Of a DNA stretch of 64,000 nucleotides, positions 9,147 to 17,463 are shown in pieces. Numbering within the stretch: the first letter of the stretch is position 1; each line of letters opens with the position of its first letter. Location: positions 186,001-250,000 of the forward strand of contig NZ_MUZV01000005.1 of NCBI RefSeq assembly GCF_002000025.1, given 5' to 3'. The stretch is from Cognaticolwellia aestuarii (lineage in GTDB: Bacteria; Pseudomonadota; Gammaproteobacteria; Enterobacterales; Alteromonadaceae). The position numbers and the translations under genes are program-made. Below the pieces are notes generated by a model. The model did no database searches and was not told the DNA's origin. It was given only the letters and a program-made list of their open reading frames with translations.

Positions 9147-10976
9147 TTATTGCCAAAATATAATAGGTATCTGCCCCCAAGCAGCCAATACTAAACAAAA
9201 CTGTATAGACATCATGAACGATGCAATATCCAATTTTATTAGCTTACTTTGCAACTTTCCTCTTAAAGAAATCCATAAAGAAAATAAAAGCGTTATTGGC
9301 AAAAGCCCCGATAAAAAAGCCAAACAAATACTTGCCGCAGTAATATCACCAAACTTTAGAAAGGATTGATTAGCATAGAGGTAAATAGGTAAGCTAAATA
9401 GTGCAAGGTTTATAAACACCCATTTAATGCGCCTTAAGCCATCTTTATCGCGTTTAAAAATCCTAATTACACCTATTAACAAGATATATATCAGCCCAAT
9501 TAGCCCAAAAATTAAACTTACCCAGTAAAGCACTAGCGTTATACCAGAAGCTTTTTGAAACGTTTTAAGCCCATCACTAATAAACACTCGACTTTCTTCA
9601 TTAGAGTAAACAACATGAGAAGCTTGTGTTCTGTGAACATCTCGAAATAAGCTTTCGTTAATTTGAAGCAATTGCCTATCAGCATTTTGCAAAGACTTAA
9701 TGAGAAGATGATCGTTTGATTGTTCTAACCAAATAAAATTGAAAAGCATATCAATAAACTCAAACTCAGCCATATTATTTGGCGATGGTAAGTAAATGCC
9801 TTGCAACCTTGATAGCTCAACTCCTTTACCCATAGGCTCTGTAATTTTCGCAGGAGTTAAACTTAATCTATTGATAAATAATTTATTAAACTTTTCATAG
9901 TCAGTAGTTTCGTTATCAGTGTTAGTAGCATAAAAAAATCCCTTGTTTTCATCAGGAAAAAGGCAAATATAGGCTCTAAATCCAAATGTTGTGCCGGGGT
10001 GACACATACCAAGCACGTTATGCCGATCTCTCTTAGCAAACGCTAATCCATGCCCAATATTCAGGCCTGCTATATGTGCTTCAGTGCCTAAAGGCTCAGT
10101 AAGCATATTCATATGTTCAGGGCGCACAAAGCCTTCACCATTTACCTTGCCATCACCCAACACAAACATCATAAACTTAGCCATATCAGGCGCTGTTGTT
10201 GTGAATTGTCCAGCTGGCCTTAAATAACTAGGCACAGCCGATTGAGCAACATTATTTTCATAATAGCCCATCGCCAATAATGGATCGGCAAACTGTCCTC
10301 GTTGGCTGATAAACGCAAAGCTACTATCATGCATTTCTAAAGGAGTTAAAAGGTTAACATCAAGAAAATATTCGTACCGCTCGTTAGTGACAGCTTCTAT
10401 AACCATCGCAAGCAAGGTATAGCCCATATTGGAATATGAGTATTGTGTGCCTGGTTCTGTTCTAATCTTTAATAGGTTGTGTTGGCTTGACTCAAAAGCT
10501 TCTTCTAATGGTGTATTTGGCAAAGGTTTAGTGCTTAATAATTGCCACATCCGAATGTTGTCTAATCCAGAAGTATGATCGAGTAAGTTTTTGACCTTGA
10601 TAGGTGAGCGATCGCTCCAAGCGTTGTCAAAATTTAATTCCGACAGTAATGATTCAACATTAGTGTCTAACGTGAGTCTCTCTTCGAATATTAAATGAAG
10701 AACGCCCATTGCCAGTACTGATTTGGTAACAGAGCCTACATGCATTTTTTGCGCAGGCGTCATAGGTTCAAACGTTGAAATATTTGCATAACCCGCACTA
10801 CCAACCTCAATATGTCCATTTGAAATTGTTGACCAAGATAGTCCGACAATATTTTCATTTTCGAGAGTATTGTTGATTTGGCTTTCAATATGAATATCGC
10901 TTTTGGCATAAGCAATATTTAATAAAAATAAAACTAAAAATAATGATAATGATAATGATAATATTTTTTGGAACAT
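9147..10976 (-). CDS. Serine hydrolase, beta-lactamase/PBP4* family, with C-terminal membrane domain (cassette A2)
   Basis: A class C beta-lactamase-like (PF00144) enzyme. In the numbering of the longer frame, with a TTG start six codons upstream, SVTK is at 88-91 (acylation Ser and Lys), YSN at 187-189, and HPG at 332-334 replaces KTG. The ATG start chosen here has GAGAAG just upstream and opens a signal peptide. After about residue 480 come four hydrophobic helices (VLYWVSLIFGLIGLIYILL, the FINLALFSLPIYLYA region, and two more), so the enzyme faces the periplasm on a membrane anchor. Such proteins are usually esterases or D-amino peptidases. The signal peptide is encoded by a hexamer tandem repeat. 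It lies between two attC sites. Confidence 0.85.
   Translation of the reverse strand: MFQKILSLSLSLFLVLFLLNIAYAKSDIHIESQINNTLENENIVGLSWSTISNGHIEVGSAGYANISTFEPMTPAQKMHVGSVTKSVLAMGVLHLIFEERLTLDTNVESLLSELNFDNAWSDRSPIKVKNLLDHTSGLDNIRMWQLLSTKPLPNTPLEEAFESSQHNLLKIRTEPGTQYSYSNMGYTLLAMVIEAVTNERYEYFLDVNLLTPLEMHDSSFAFISQRGQFADPLLAMGYYENNVAQSAVPSYLRPAGQFTTTAPDMAKFMMFVLGDGKVNGEGFVRPEHMNMLTEPLGTEAHIAGLNIGHGLAFAKRDRHNVLGMCHPGTTFGFRAYICLFPDENKGFFYATNTDNETTDYEKFNKLFINRLSLTPAKITEPMGKGVELSRLQGIYLPSPNNMAEFEFIDMLFNFIWLEQSNDHLLIKSLQNADRQLLQINESLFRDVHRTQASHVVYSNEESRVFISDGLKTFQKASGITLVLYWVSLIFGLIGLIYILLIGVIRIFKRDKDGLRRIKWVFINLALFSLPIYLYANQSFLKFGDITAASICLAFLSGLLPITLLFSLWISLRGKLQSKLIKLDIASFMMSIQFCLVLAAWGQIPIIFWQ
10941..10966. 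repeat. Hexanucleotide tandem repeat in a signal peptide
   Basis: Four TAATGA units in a row; on the minus strand they encode alternating Leu and Ser (LSLSLSL) in the hydrophobic core of the serine hydrolase signal peptide. A six-base unit changes length without shifting frame. Confidence 0.75.
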
Positions 10977-11000
10977 CAACTTCTCAGTATACAACTAGCG

Positions 11001-11100
11001 CTTCAACGCTGTTTTAGGCGGCAAATTACAGTTGCCTAAAATAAGTGAGGCATGAACAAAAGCCATTGTAATTTATCAGACTTGAAAACCCTTGTTAGAG
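11001..11100 (-). repeat. Integron attC site (A1)
   Basis: Read on the minus strand, CTCTAAC starts the site and GTTGAAG ends it. The inner arms AAATTACAATGGC and GGCAACTGTAATTT are complementary with small interruptions, and the site is 100 bp long. It closely resembles attC B1 at 54931-55031 (shared AACAAGGGTTTT start and GCCTCACTTATTTTAG loop), so the two clusters use the same attC family. The opening core CTCTAAC is the exact complement of the GTTAGAG that starts its own cassette. Confidence 0.88.
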
Positions 11101-11105
11101 GAATA

Positions 11106-11852
11106 CTACTCTATAGATTTTTCTATCCATTTTTTGAAATATGAAATGCGAGAATAGTTTTCAATTACCCCATATTTAGCTTCTTGCCATTTTGTTGGCT
11201 CTGCATTTTGCCATGAACTAACGCCCACAATATAAAGTCGATTATTAATTTTAAGTAGTGCTGGTCCACCAGAGTCCCCTGGACCACTAATACCCTCTAA
11301 TGCCAAAGAGCCTTGTTCACTATCAAACTTAAACCGAATCCACTGCCCAGAAGTTTCCGTGACAACATTTTGCGCTGCCCTTAAACGATCATCAGCACCG
11401 ACAACTCCTACTTCACCAGTGCCAAAGTCCCCGCGACCGATAAACGTTAAAGTTTTATGAAGTTCATCCTCTTTGTCATATAAAACGACAGTTTCACTAT
11501 TAGGGATAATCGATTGTAACTGGACAAGAGCGATATCATTCGGAAATTGCTTATCATTCCATTCTGGGTGTTTAACAACTTTCTTTATCTTGTAGTAAGA
11601 ATCTTTAAATCTGACTTTTCCATCAATTAACAAATAATTGGCAACATGAGCAGCCGTAATTACCCAATCTTCTGCAATTATAGTCCCGGTTCCTTCGACA
11701 ATTTCTTTATCTTGATAATTTCCGTAAAAGGTAACTATCGATTTATTATTCTTTGCAAACTCTAAGTATTTAGACTCATCTACATCATGCCTCATTATTA
11801 TTGCACTTGATGGAAATGATAAAATAAATAGGATTAAGAAACTCCATTTCAT
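11106..11852 (-). CDS. Secreted trypsin-like serine protease, S1 family (cassette A1)
   Basis: A 248-residue chymotrypsin-fold protease. A signal peptide covers residues 1-17 (MKWSFLILFILSFPSSA). The full catalytic triad is visible: His69 in VITAAH, Asp106 in NDIALV, and Ser194 in GPGDSGGPA. The GTGTIIAEDWVITAAHV context is standard. It is exported, probably periplasmic or extracellular, and likely active. A GAGG ribosome site lies just upstream, within the first bases of the cassette. It is the first cassette after the 168-bp leader element. Confidence 0.92.
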   Translation of the reverse strand: MKWSFLILFILSFPSSAIIMRHDVDESKYLEFAKNNKSIVTFYGNYQDKEIVEGTGTIIAEDWVITAAHVANYLLIDGKVRFKDSYYKIKKVVKHPEWNDKQFPNDIALVQLQSIIPNSETVVLYDKEDELHKTLTFIGRGDFGTGEVGVVGADDRLRAAQNVVTETSGQWIRFKFDSEQGSLALEGISGPGDSGGPALLKINNRLYIVGVSSWQNAEPTKWQEAKYGVIENYSRISYFKKWIEKSIE

Positions 11853-11865
11853 GAATTATTCCTCT

Positions 11866-12034
11866 AACAACTTAATAGGAGGCAACTTGCCTCTTTTACA
11901 GAGAAAAAGTTTCCACCTTATTTATTTTACATATTAATAACAAACCCTTGCAGCTAATACCACCTCTTAGCTACAGATAAACACAACGTTCTGTTTTTAG
12001 ACAAAATGAGGCAACTTGCCTGATTTTGTGACTA
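11866..12034 (-). repeat. Cassette-cluster leader element, copy A
   Basis: A ~169-bp sequence whose reverse complement matches the sequence at 54464-54631, nearly base for base in its outer parts and less well over about 45 bp in the middle. It holds two palindromes of the type GAGGCAA-x-TTGCCTC, at 11879-11893 and 12008-12022, spanning 144 bp. The inner one ends 10 nt before the GTTAGAG core of the first cassette. A CTGCAA / TAAAAT pair 18 nt apart could be a promoter reading into the cassette. No integrase gene is nearby. Confidence 0.85.
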
Positions 12035-12322
12035 GGGGGCTATGAAAAGTAAGGGGGTACAAAATACAATTTAAATAGACTAAATGTGAGCACAAAGGTG
12101 CTTGCCTTAATAATAAATTCGACAGATATGCTAATTTATCCCTAAAGAAGCCTGATGCATAAATTAATGATTTAAGTTGGGTTTTGAGCTATTTAATTTA
12201 AGATAGATAGATTAAATTCAGTGTTAATAAATATAATTTATCTATGCTGAATTTTTAATTTTTTAAACTAAAACCCACACAAAACAAATAAAGTTGCAAA
12301 CATAGCTTGAAAAAAAACCAGA
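12035..12322. other. AT-rich spacer before recN
   Basis: No gene seen. It contains an imperfect hairpin around 12212-12262 (AAATTCAG and CTGAATTT arms with a T-rich tail) and two AGGGGG words near 12034-12056. Confidence 0.4.
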
Positions 12323-12342
12323 TACTGTATAAATTACCAGTA
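12323..12342 (+). promoter_or_regulatory. LexA (SOS) box of recN
   Basis: The 20-mer TACTGTATAAATTACCAGTA fits the LexA pattern CTG-N10-CAG with the TACTGTATA left half of the consensus. It lies about 60 bp before the recN start. It forms the centre of a longer hairpin (AACCAGATACTG / CAGTATCTGGTT) followed by TTTTTT, so it also looks like a terminator. Confidence 0.85.
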
Positions 12343-12403
12343 TCTGGTTTTTTGGTTATTACACGTTAATCGCACATGGCTGCGATAACATTGTGAGGCA
12401 ACT

Positions 12404-14068
12404 ATGTTACTGCAACTCAACATTCAAAATTTTGCTATTGTGCGTTCACTCGACATTGACTGGCAGCAAGGCATGACAACTATTACCGGTGAAACCGGTG
12501 CTGGTAAATCGATTGCCATTGATGCTTTAGGCTTATGCTTAGGCGATCGCGCCATAACCAATGTTGTTAGACCAAACTGTAAAAAAGCTGAACTCGCCGC
12601 AACCTTCGATACCAGCGGCAATAAGTTAGCAAAAAAATGGCTAAAAAAGCACGACATGTTACTCGATAATGAGTGCATTCTTCGTCGCATAATTTCTGCT
12701 GAAGGTCGCTCAAAAGCATATATCAATGGTAGCCAAGTACCATTAGCACAATTGAAAGAAATTGGGCAATTACTGATTAATATTCATGGTCAACATGACC
12801 ATCAACTAATTGTAAAATCACACGAACAACGAAATATTCTTGATGCTTATGCCAGCCATCAACATTTACTTGATGCGGTAAAATATTATTATCATCAATG
12901 GCGTGAACTCAGCCAAGAAGCGAAACTATTGCAAGAAAGTAAGCTACAGCGTGAAGCCAAACAACAATTGCTACAATATCAAGTTGATGAACTGAATGAG
13001 TTTTCATTGCAGCCTGAAGAATTTGAAAGCTTAGAAGTTGATTATCAACGCCAAAGCAATGGCCAACATATATTAAGCCAAACGTTAATCGCTGTGCAGC
13101 AATTATCAGAGGATGAACAATTTAACGTGGTAGATGGTTTACGTCACAGTAGTGAACAAATTGCATCTTTAGGTAACTACGACCCCGCTTTAAAAGCTAT
13201 AGCCGAGCAGCTAAACGAAGCCCTGATTCAAGTTGAAGACGCCAGCCAAGAAATCAAGCATTATTACGAAAGTCTTGAATTAGACCCACAAGCTTATTCG
13301 TTAATTGAAGAACGTTATTCTACCGCGGTGTTATTGGCGAAAAAGCACCAAGTAGCGCCTAATGCCCTGGCTGACTTCCATCAACAATTATTGCAAGAAT
13401 TAGCATTATTTAGCTCTGATGAAACACGCTTAGTACAAATTAATGACGATATCGATGCCGCAAAACAAAAATATCAAGAAGCAGCACAAGCATTGTCAGA
13501 ATCAAGAAGTAAAGCCGCGGTAAAACTCAGTAAACTGATCAGTAAGAGTATGGCCGAGTTAAATATGCCGCATGGTAAATTTCACATCGATATCTACCAA
13601 GATAAACAGCAAAGTTTATCTGTTAATGGTAACGACAGTGTTAGTTACCTCGCCAGTTTGAACCCAGGGCAAGCGCTTGAAGCCATGAATAAAGTTGCAT
13701 CAGGCGGAGAGCTTTCTCGAATAAGCCTAGCAATGCAAGTTATTCTCGCTGATAAAATCATTACTCCAACCTTAATATTCGATGAAGTTGACGTAGGCAT
13801 CAGTGGCCCCACCGCCGCTATGGTTGGCAAAAAACTACAGCAACTAGCTAAAAATACGCAGGTTATTTGTGTTACTCACTTACCGCAGGTAGCAAGTAAA
13901 GGTCACCAACAACTTTTTGTTGCTAAATTAACTGATGGAGAGCACACCGAAACTACAGTTACGGAACTTTCTAACGATGGTCGCGTCCAAGAAATTGCCC
14001 GTTTGCTCGCCGGTGATAAAATTACCGAAAATAGCTTGGCCAACGCGCAAGAATTACTTGCCGGATAA
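12404..14068 (+). CDS. recN: DNA repair protein RecN
   Basis: An SMC-like ATPase that acts in recombinational repair of double-strand breaks. The 554-residue length is standard (E. coli 553). Walker A is GETGAGKS at residues 29-36. NIHGQHDHQ (Q-loop region) follows, then long coiled-coil arms from about 150 to 360. The C-terminal signature KVASGGELSRISLAMQVIL comes next, with Walker B TLIFDEVDVGISG, and the D- and H-loop region VICVTHLPQVASKG. The upstream LexA box predicts SOS induction. Confidence 0.98.
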   Translation: MLLQLNIQNFAIVRSLDIDWQQGMTTITGETGAGKSIAIDALGLCLGDRAITNVVRPNCKKAELAATFDTSGNKLAKKWLKKHDMLLDNECILRRIISAEGRSKAYINGSQVPLAQLKEIGQLLINIHGQHDHQLIVKSHEQRNILDAYASHQHLLDAVKYYYHQWRELSQEAKLLQESKLQREAKQQLLQYQVDELNEFSLQPEEFESLEVDYQRQSNGQHILSQTLIAVQQLSEDEQFNVVDGLRHSSEQIASLGNYDPALKAIAEQLNEALIQVEDASQEIKHYYESLELDPQAYSLIEERYSTAVLLAKKHQVAPNALADFHQQLLQELALFSSDETRLVQINDDIDAAKQKYQEAAQALSESRSKAAVKLSKLISKSMAELNMPHGKFHIDIYQDKQQSLSVNGNDSVSYLASLNPGQALEAMNKVASGGELSRISLAMQVILADKIITPTLIFDEVDVGISGPTAAMVGKKLQQLAKNTQVICVTHLPQVASKGHQQLFVAKLTDGEHTETTVTELSNDGRVQEIARLLAGDKITENSLANAQELLAG

Positions 14069-14172
14069 AAAAATTACTGCAAGCGGGTGAAATAAACTAA
14101 AAATTATTTTGTATCTCTTAGCCTGCTTCGCTATTATCCCCGTTCAAACTAAAAAGGATAAATATAATTACC

Positions 14173-14520
14173 ATGTTGTTTAGAGTATTAGCTATTGTTA
14201 TCGCCCTATCTGTCTCAGCCTGTTCAAGTTGGGTTTATCGCATCGATATTCCACAAGGTAACTACCTAGAACAGAAAGACATCGATAAACTTCAAATTGG
14301 CATGACAAAAGAGCAAGTAAAATTTGTCTTGGGTAGCCCTGTTGTTGAAGACACTTTCAACAAAGATATTTGGCACTATGTTTATCGTTTTAAGTCAGGT
14401 AAAAGTGAAGAGTTTGACACAAAAAAACAATTTACTATCATTTTCGATGACAATAAAGTTGTTAATGCTGAAGGTGATTTTGAATTACCAGAAAGCTATT
14501 ATGTACCTATGATTAACTAG
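14173..14520 (+). CDS. bamE: Outer membrane assembly lipoprotein BamE
   Basis: A 115-residue lipoprotein component of the Bam complex that folds beta-barrels into the outer membrane. The signal peptide ends in a lipobox (VSAC, Cys17). The SmpA/OmlA fold follows, with the conserved GNYLEQKDIDKLQIGMTKEQ and VLGSPVVEDTFNKDIWHYVYR. It keeps its standard place after recN and faces ratB across a bidirectional terminator. Confidence 0.96.
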   Translation: MLFRVLAIVIALSVSACSSWVYRIDIPQGNYLEQKDIDKLQIGMTKEQVKFVLGSPVVEDTFNKDIWHYVYRFKSGKSEEFDTKKQFTIIFDDNKVVNAEGDFELPESYYVPMIN

Positions 14521-14607
14521 GTTTAAAGCCTAAGTGAAATAAAACTGTCTATGAAAGTTGTCGTTTTAACTTCAACATAAACGTTAAATAAATTCGAATT
14601 GAATATA

Positions 14608-14638
14608 AAGCATGGCTATTTATAGCCATGCTTTTTTA
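14608..14638 (+). terminator. Terminator between convergent bamE and ratB
   Basis: GCATGGCTA and TAGCCATGC form a perfect 9-bp stem with a TTTA loop, followed by TTTTTTATT. A-runs on the other side let it serve both strands. Confidence 0.9.
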
Positions 14639-14673
14639 TTAACTGCTTTGGTATAACAACGTTTGTTTAAACC

Positions 14674-15054
14674 CTAGTTTGCCTTACTTCTACGTGGGTC
14701 AACTCGCCCGCCTGTAATTTTATCAGCGCGGCCTTCTTCTTTTGCTTTTTCAGCTCTGCGCTTACGCACCTCTTTCGGATCCGCAAGTAAAGGACGGTAA
14801 ACTTCAATACGGTCTAAGTCTTTTACCATATCAGTTAATTTAGCAGCGCGATTCCAAATACCAACATTATTAACGGTTAGATCTATCTCGGGAAACTCTT
14901 CAATAATACCTGACGATAAAATTGCTTGCTCTATGGTTGTATTAGGCCCTACCTGGCAGCTGATAATTTCCTGTCTCGTAGGTGTACCATAAACCACTTC
15001 AATAGATAGCTGTTCTAATACGTCATTATCTTCATTCATCACTTCTTCACTCAT
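14674..15054 (-). CDS. ratB: RnfH family protein (RatB)
   Basis: A 126-residue ubiquitin-like beta-grasp protein of the RnfH/RatB (UPF0125) family. The core is IEVVYGTPTRQEIISCQV, TTIEQAILSSGIIEEFP and NVGIWNRAAKLTDMVKDLDRIEVYRPL. A basic tail rich in Lys and Arg follows (DPKEVRKRRAEKAKEEGRA). It is the second gene after ratA, 36 bp downstream. The family has been described as the partner of the RatA toxin, and RnfH also occurs with Rnf complexes; its biochemical role is unsettled. Confidence 0.92.
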   Translation of the reverse strand: MSEEVMNEDNDVLEQLSIEVVYGTPTRQEIISCQVGPNTTIEQAILSSGIIEEFPEIDLTVNNVGIWNRAAKLTDMVKDLDRIEVYRPLLADPKEVRKRRAEKAKEEGRADKITGGRVDPRRSKAN

Positions 15055-15090
15055 AGTCAGTTAAAGCTTTATTTACCTGTATAACAGCTG

Positions 15091-15522
15091 CTAACCGTAG
15101 ATTTCTTTAGCGCGCTGCGTAAAGGCTTGCACCATATTATTGGCTAAATGATTAAATACACGACCAAAAGCTAGATCAAACATTTTATTGGAAAACTCGT
15201 AATCTAAATTCAATTCAATTTTGCAAGCATCATCTGATAGTGCTTTTAATTGCCAGCCACCAACCAACTGTTTAAATGGCCCATCGACTAAATTCATTTT
15301 TACTTCTTGATTGTTAACCAAAGTGTTTTCCGTGGTAAACCATTTTTTTAAACCACCTTTAGATACCAACAACGCAGCGGTCATCGAGTGCTCATCTTGG
15401 GCAATAATTTTACTGTCACTACAGTCTGGTAAAAATTTTGGGTAGGCAAGCACATCATTAATTAAATAATACATATCTTCTACACTGTGCATCACTAATG
15501 CACTACGGCTTATTTTTGGCAT
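15091..15522 (-). CDS. ratA: RatA / COQ10-like START-domain protein
   Basis: A 143-residue polyketide-cyclase/START (PF03364) protein. It carries the family start MPKISRSALVMHSVEDMYYL and the DVLAYPKFLPDC and VDGPFKQLVGGWQL segments. In E. coli, RatA was reported to block 70S ribosome formation, while the homologous COQ10 binds ubiquinone; both readings remain open. An ideal GGAGG ribosome site precedes the ATG. It is divergent from smpB, as in E. coli. Confidence 0.94.
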   Translation of the reverse strand: MPKISRSALVMHSVEDMYYLINDVLAYPKFLPDCSDSKIIAQDEHSMTAALLVSKGGLKKWFTTENTLVNNQEVKMNLVDGPFKQLVGGWQLKALSDDACKIELNLDYEFSNKMFDLAFGRVFNHLANNMVQAFTQRAKEIYG

Positions 15523-15673
15523 TCACCCTCCAATTCTCAAGGGCGCTATCATAGCAAATATCTTTAAAAAACACATTATTGGCAAAAATGATAAATAAGC
15601 CATTTAAATAACAACAATACTCCGTATAATGTTGGCGATTGCTATTTTTGGTAGTAAACAGAATGGAAATATA

Positions 15674-16159
15674 ATGGCAAAGAAAAAAAAATCAACAAAC
15701 AGTAATACTATTGCCCTGAATAAGAAAGCGCGTCACAACTATAACTTAACCGACAAATTTGAAGCCGGTATGAGTTTGCAAGGTTGGGAAATTAAAAGCA
15801 TACGCAGTGGTAAGGTCAATATCTCTGACTGTTATGTTTTTGTAAAAGACCGCGAGGCTTATTTAGTCGGTGCAGAAATTATGCCGCTGAACGCCGCATC
15901 AAGTCACGTTGTGTGTGATCCTAACCGTTCGCGTAAGCTACTGCTAAACCGTCGAGAGCTTGATGTGCTTGCAGGTGCTGTTGACCGTGAAGGCTACTCA
16001 CTCATTGCCACCGCAATGTATTGGAAAGCCTGTTGGGTGAAACTAGAGTTCTATCTAGGTAAAGGTAAAAAGGATCATGACAAGCGCGCTGATATAAAAG
16101 ATCGTGAATGGGCTGTTGATAAAGGCCGTATCATGAAAAATAAAAACTTAGAGCGATAA
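15674..16159 (+). CDS. smpB: SsrA-binding protein SmpB
   Basis: Binds tmRNA and brings it to stalled ribosomes. From the ATG at [12 protein letters not shown] the protein has 161 residues (E. coli 160), and GGAAA lies just upstream; a start 15 codons earlier is possible but adds an unusual leader. The OB-fold core shows [32 protein letters not shown] and [11 protein letters not shown]. The basic C-terminal tail needed for decoding is present. ssrA follows about 95 bp downstream. Confidence 0.97.
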   Translation: MAKKKKSTNSNTIALNKKARHNYNLTDKFEAGMSLQGWEIKSIRSGKVNISDCYVFVKDREAYLVGAEIMPLNAASSHVVCDPNRSRKLLLNRRELDVLAGAVDREGYSLIATAMYWKACWVKLEFYLGKGKKDHDKRADIKDREWAVDKGRIMKNKNLER

Positions 16160-16253
16160 CTGGTTAAAAAATACCACGTTGTCTATTTAATCTAAGCGCT
16201 GTACAATGCGTGTTATAGGCTGAAATTAGCTTATAGAAAAAGAGTAAAACTTT

Positions 16254-16603
16254 GGGGCGGATCTAGGATTCGACAAGATTCACGAAACCCAAGGTGCATG
16301 CCGAGGGGCGGTTGGCCTCGTAAAAAGCCGCAAAACTATAATTGCAAACGACGAAACGTTCGCACTAGCCGCTTAGGCTAGCCATCGCCTCAAAAATTCT
16401 CCTATTGTTTAGAGGATCGATGGTCACCCCAAATAGGATAGCGAGGGAAGCACGCTTAAGGCTGAACCGCGAAATAGTATTAAGCTCACCATGACGAAGC
16501 CTGTCGGTTGGCGTCTAATTGGTTAAATAAATAATCGACTAAGCATGTAGTACCGAGGATGTAGGTTTTTTGGACGGGGGTTCGATTCCCCCCCGCTCCA
16601 CCA
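16254..16603 (+). ncRNA. ssrA: Transfer-messenger RNA (tmRNA)
   Basis: A 350-nt tmRNA. The acceptor stem pairs GGGGCGG at the 5' end with CCGCTCC before ACCA at the 3' end. The 3' half carries the T-arm GGGGGTTCGATTCCCCC. The resume codon GCA at 16344 starts the tag ANDETFALAA followed by TAG; E. coli has ANDENYALAA. Stem pairs for pseudoknots are visible on both sides. It rescues ribosomes stalled on broken mRNA together with SmpB. Confidence 0.97.
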
Positions 16604-16681
16604 AAATAAAGACCGTTTTTAGTCTACTCGTTATACCTAGTAACTTTTAGATTTGGCCATAGATTGGTAACAATCTATGAT

Positions 16682-16707
16682 AAAAACCGCTTAATTGCGG
16701 TTTTTTT
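16682..16707 (+). terminator. Rho-independent terminator after ssrA
   Basis: AAAAACCGC and GCGGTTTTT form the stem around TTAATT, with a run of seven T. Confidence 0.9.
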
Positions 16708-16831
16708 ATGCCTGAAAAATATGCCTATCAACTGCGGACATAGTAGATAATACCCCAGGCTATTGACCTTTAACGAAACTATGAGATATTTTCAGTAGAT
16801 ACTACAAAACCAATTGATATTGAGTCTTAAA

Positions 16832-17404
16832 ATGGACGTTAATTCAACTCAAACTCACCTCAATAAAAACCTGAATAAACCAGGCTTAAATAATAAAGAT
16901 AACAATAATAATATCGTTATAAAAAATGCTTTAACGCCTCAAGATTCCCCAGCTATAGAAAGCAAAGAAACAACGGTCACACTGTCTCCTGAAGCGCTAT
17001 CAAGGCATACTATTGATAAAAATCAAAACGCTAAAGCTTATCAAGCTAATAACGTTGACTATAAATCAGCCAAAGACGATTACCAGAAAAAAACCAACGA
17101 TCTTCCGGTTGATTACAGAAAAATTAAAGTATTAAAGGACCGATTAAACGAAGAAATCAAAGCGCTGGAGACTGAAATATCAAGAATAAAAAGCTCAATG
17201 GCACTCAATAAAACGGAAATGGAGCAAAATATATCAGCATTAGAGCAACAAATTACCGCTAAAAGTTTAGCCCTAATCGAGGCAGGTAAAGAGTTTACAC
17301 AAAAACTGAAAGAAGAGGAGCGCAGCCAGCTTATATCTCCAGAAAACGCGGCTGAAATGATGAGTTTTTTTAACTCATCCCCACCAAAAGACGTTCCATC
17401 ATAA
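16832..17404 (+). CDS. Coiled-coil protein of unknown function
   Basis: A 190-residue, soluble, highly charged protein, not recognised. The Asn-rich N-terminus is probably disordered. It holds the phrase VTLSPEALSRH, which resembles the short Leu-Ser-Pro segments in flagellar or anti-sigma-type small proteins, but this is too weak for a call. Residues about 85-160 are strongly predicted coiled coil by eye (KVLKDRLNEEIKALETEIS and similar heptads). There is no signal peptide. A GAG seven bases upstream supports the ATG over a TTG six codons earlier. Confidence 0.7.
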   Translation: MDVNSTQTHLNKNLNKPGLNNKDNNNNIVIKNALTPQDSPAIESKETTVTLSPEALSRHTIDKNQNAKAYQANNVDYKSAKDDYQKKTNDLPVDYRKIKVLKDRLNEEIKALETEISRIKSSMALNKTEMEQNISALEQQITAKSLALIEAGKEFTQKLKEEERSQLISPENAAEMMSFFNSSPPKDVPS

Positions 17405-17463
17405 CGTGCTAAACTGGTGGAGAGAGGCGTTTAATTGTTCACTCAATAACTACTACGACTAAA

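Larger units (their letters stand above)
8089..12034 (-). mobile_element. Integrase-less integron cassette cluster A (CALIN-type)
   Basis: Three minus-strand exported hydrolase genes (S1 protease, serine hydrolase, alpha/beta-hydrolase), each followed or preceded by attC-like sites and headed by the leader element. They interrupt nadK-recN, which are neighbours in most gammaproteobacteria. The two leading cassettes have matching complementary ends. CALIN is the established name for attC clusters lacking an integrase. The downstream boundary is unclear. Confidence 0.8.
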
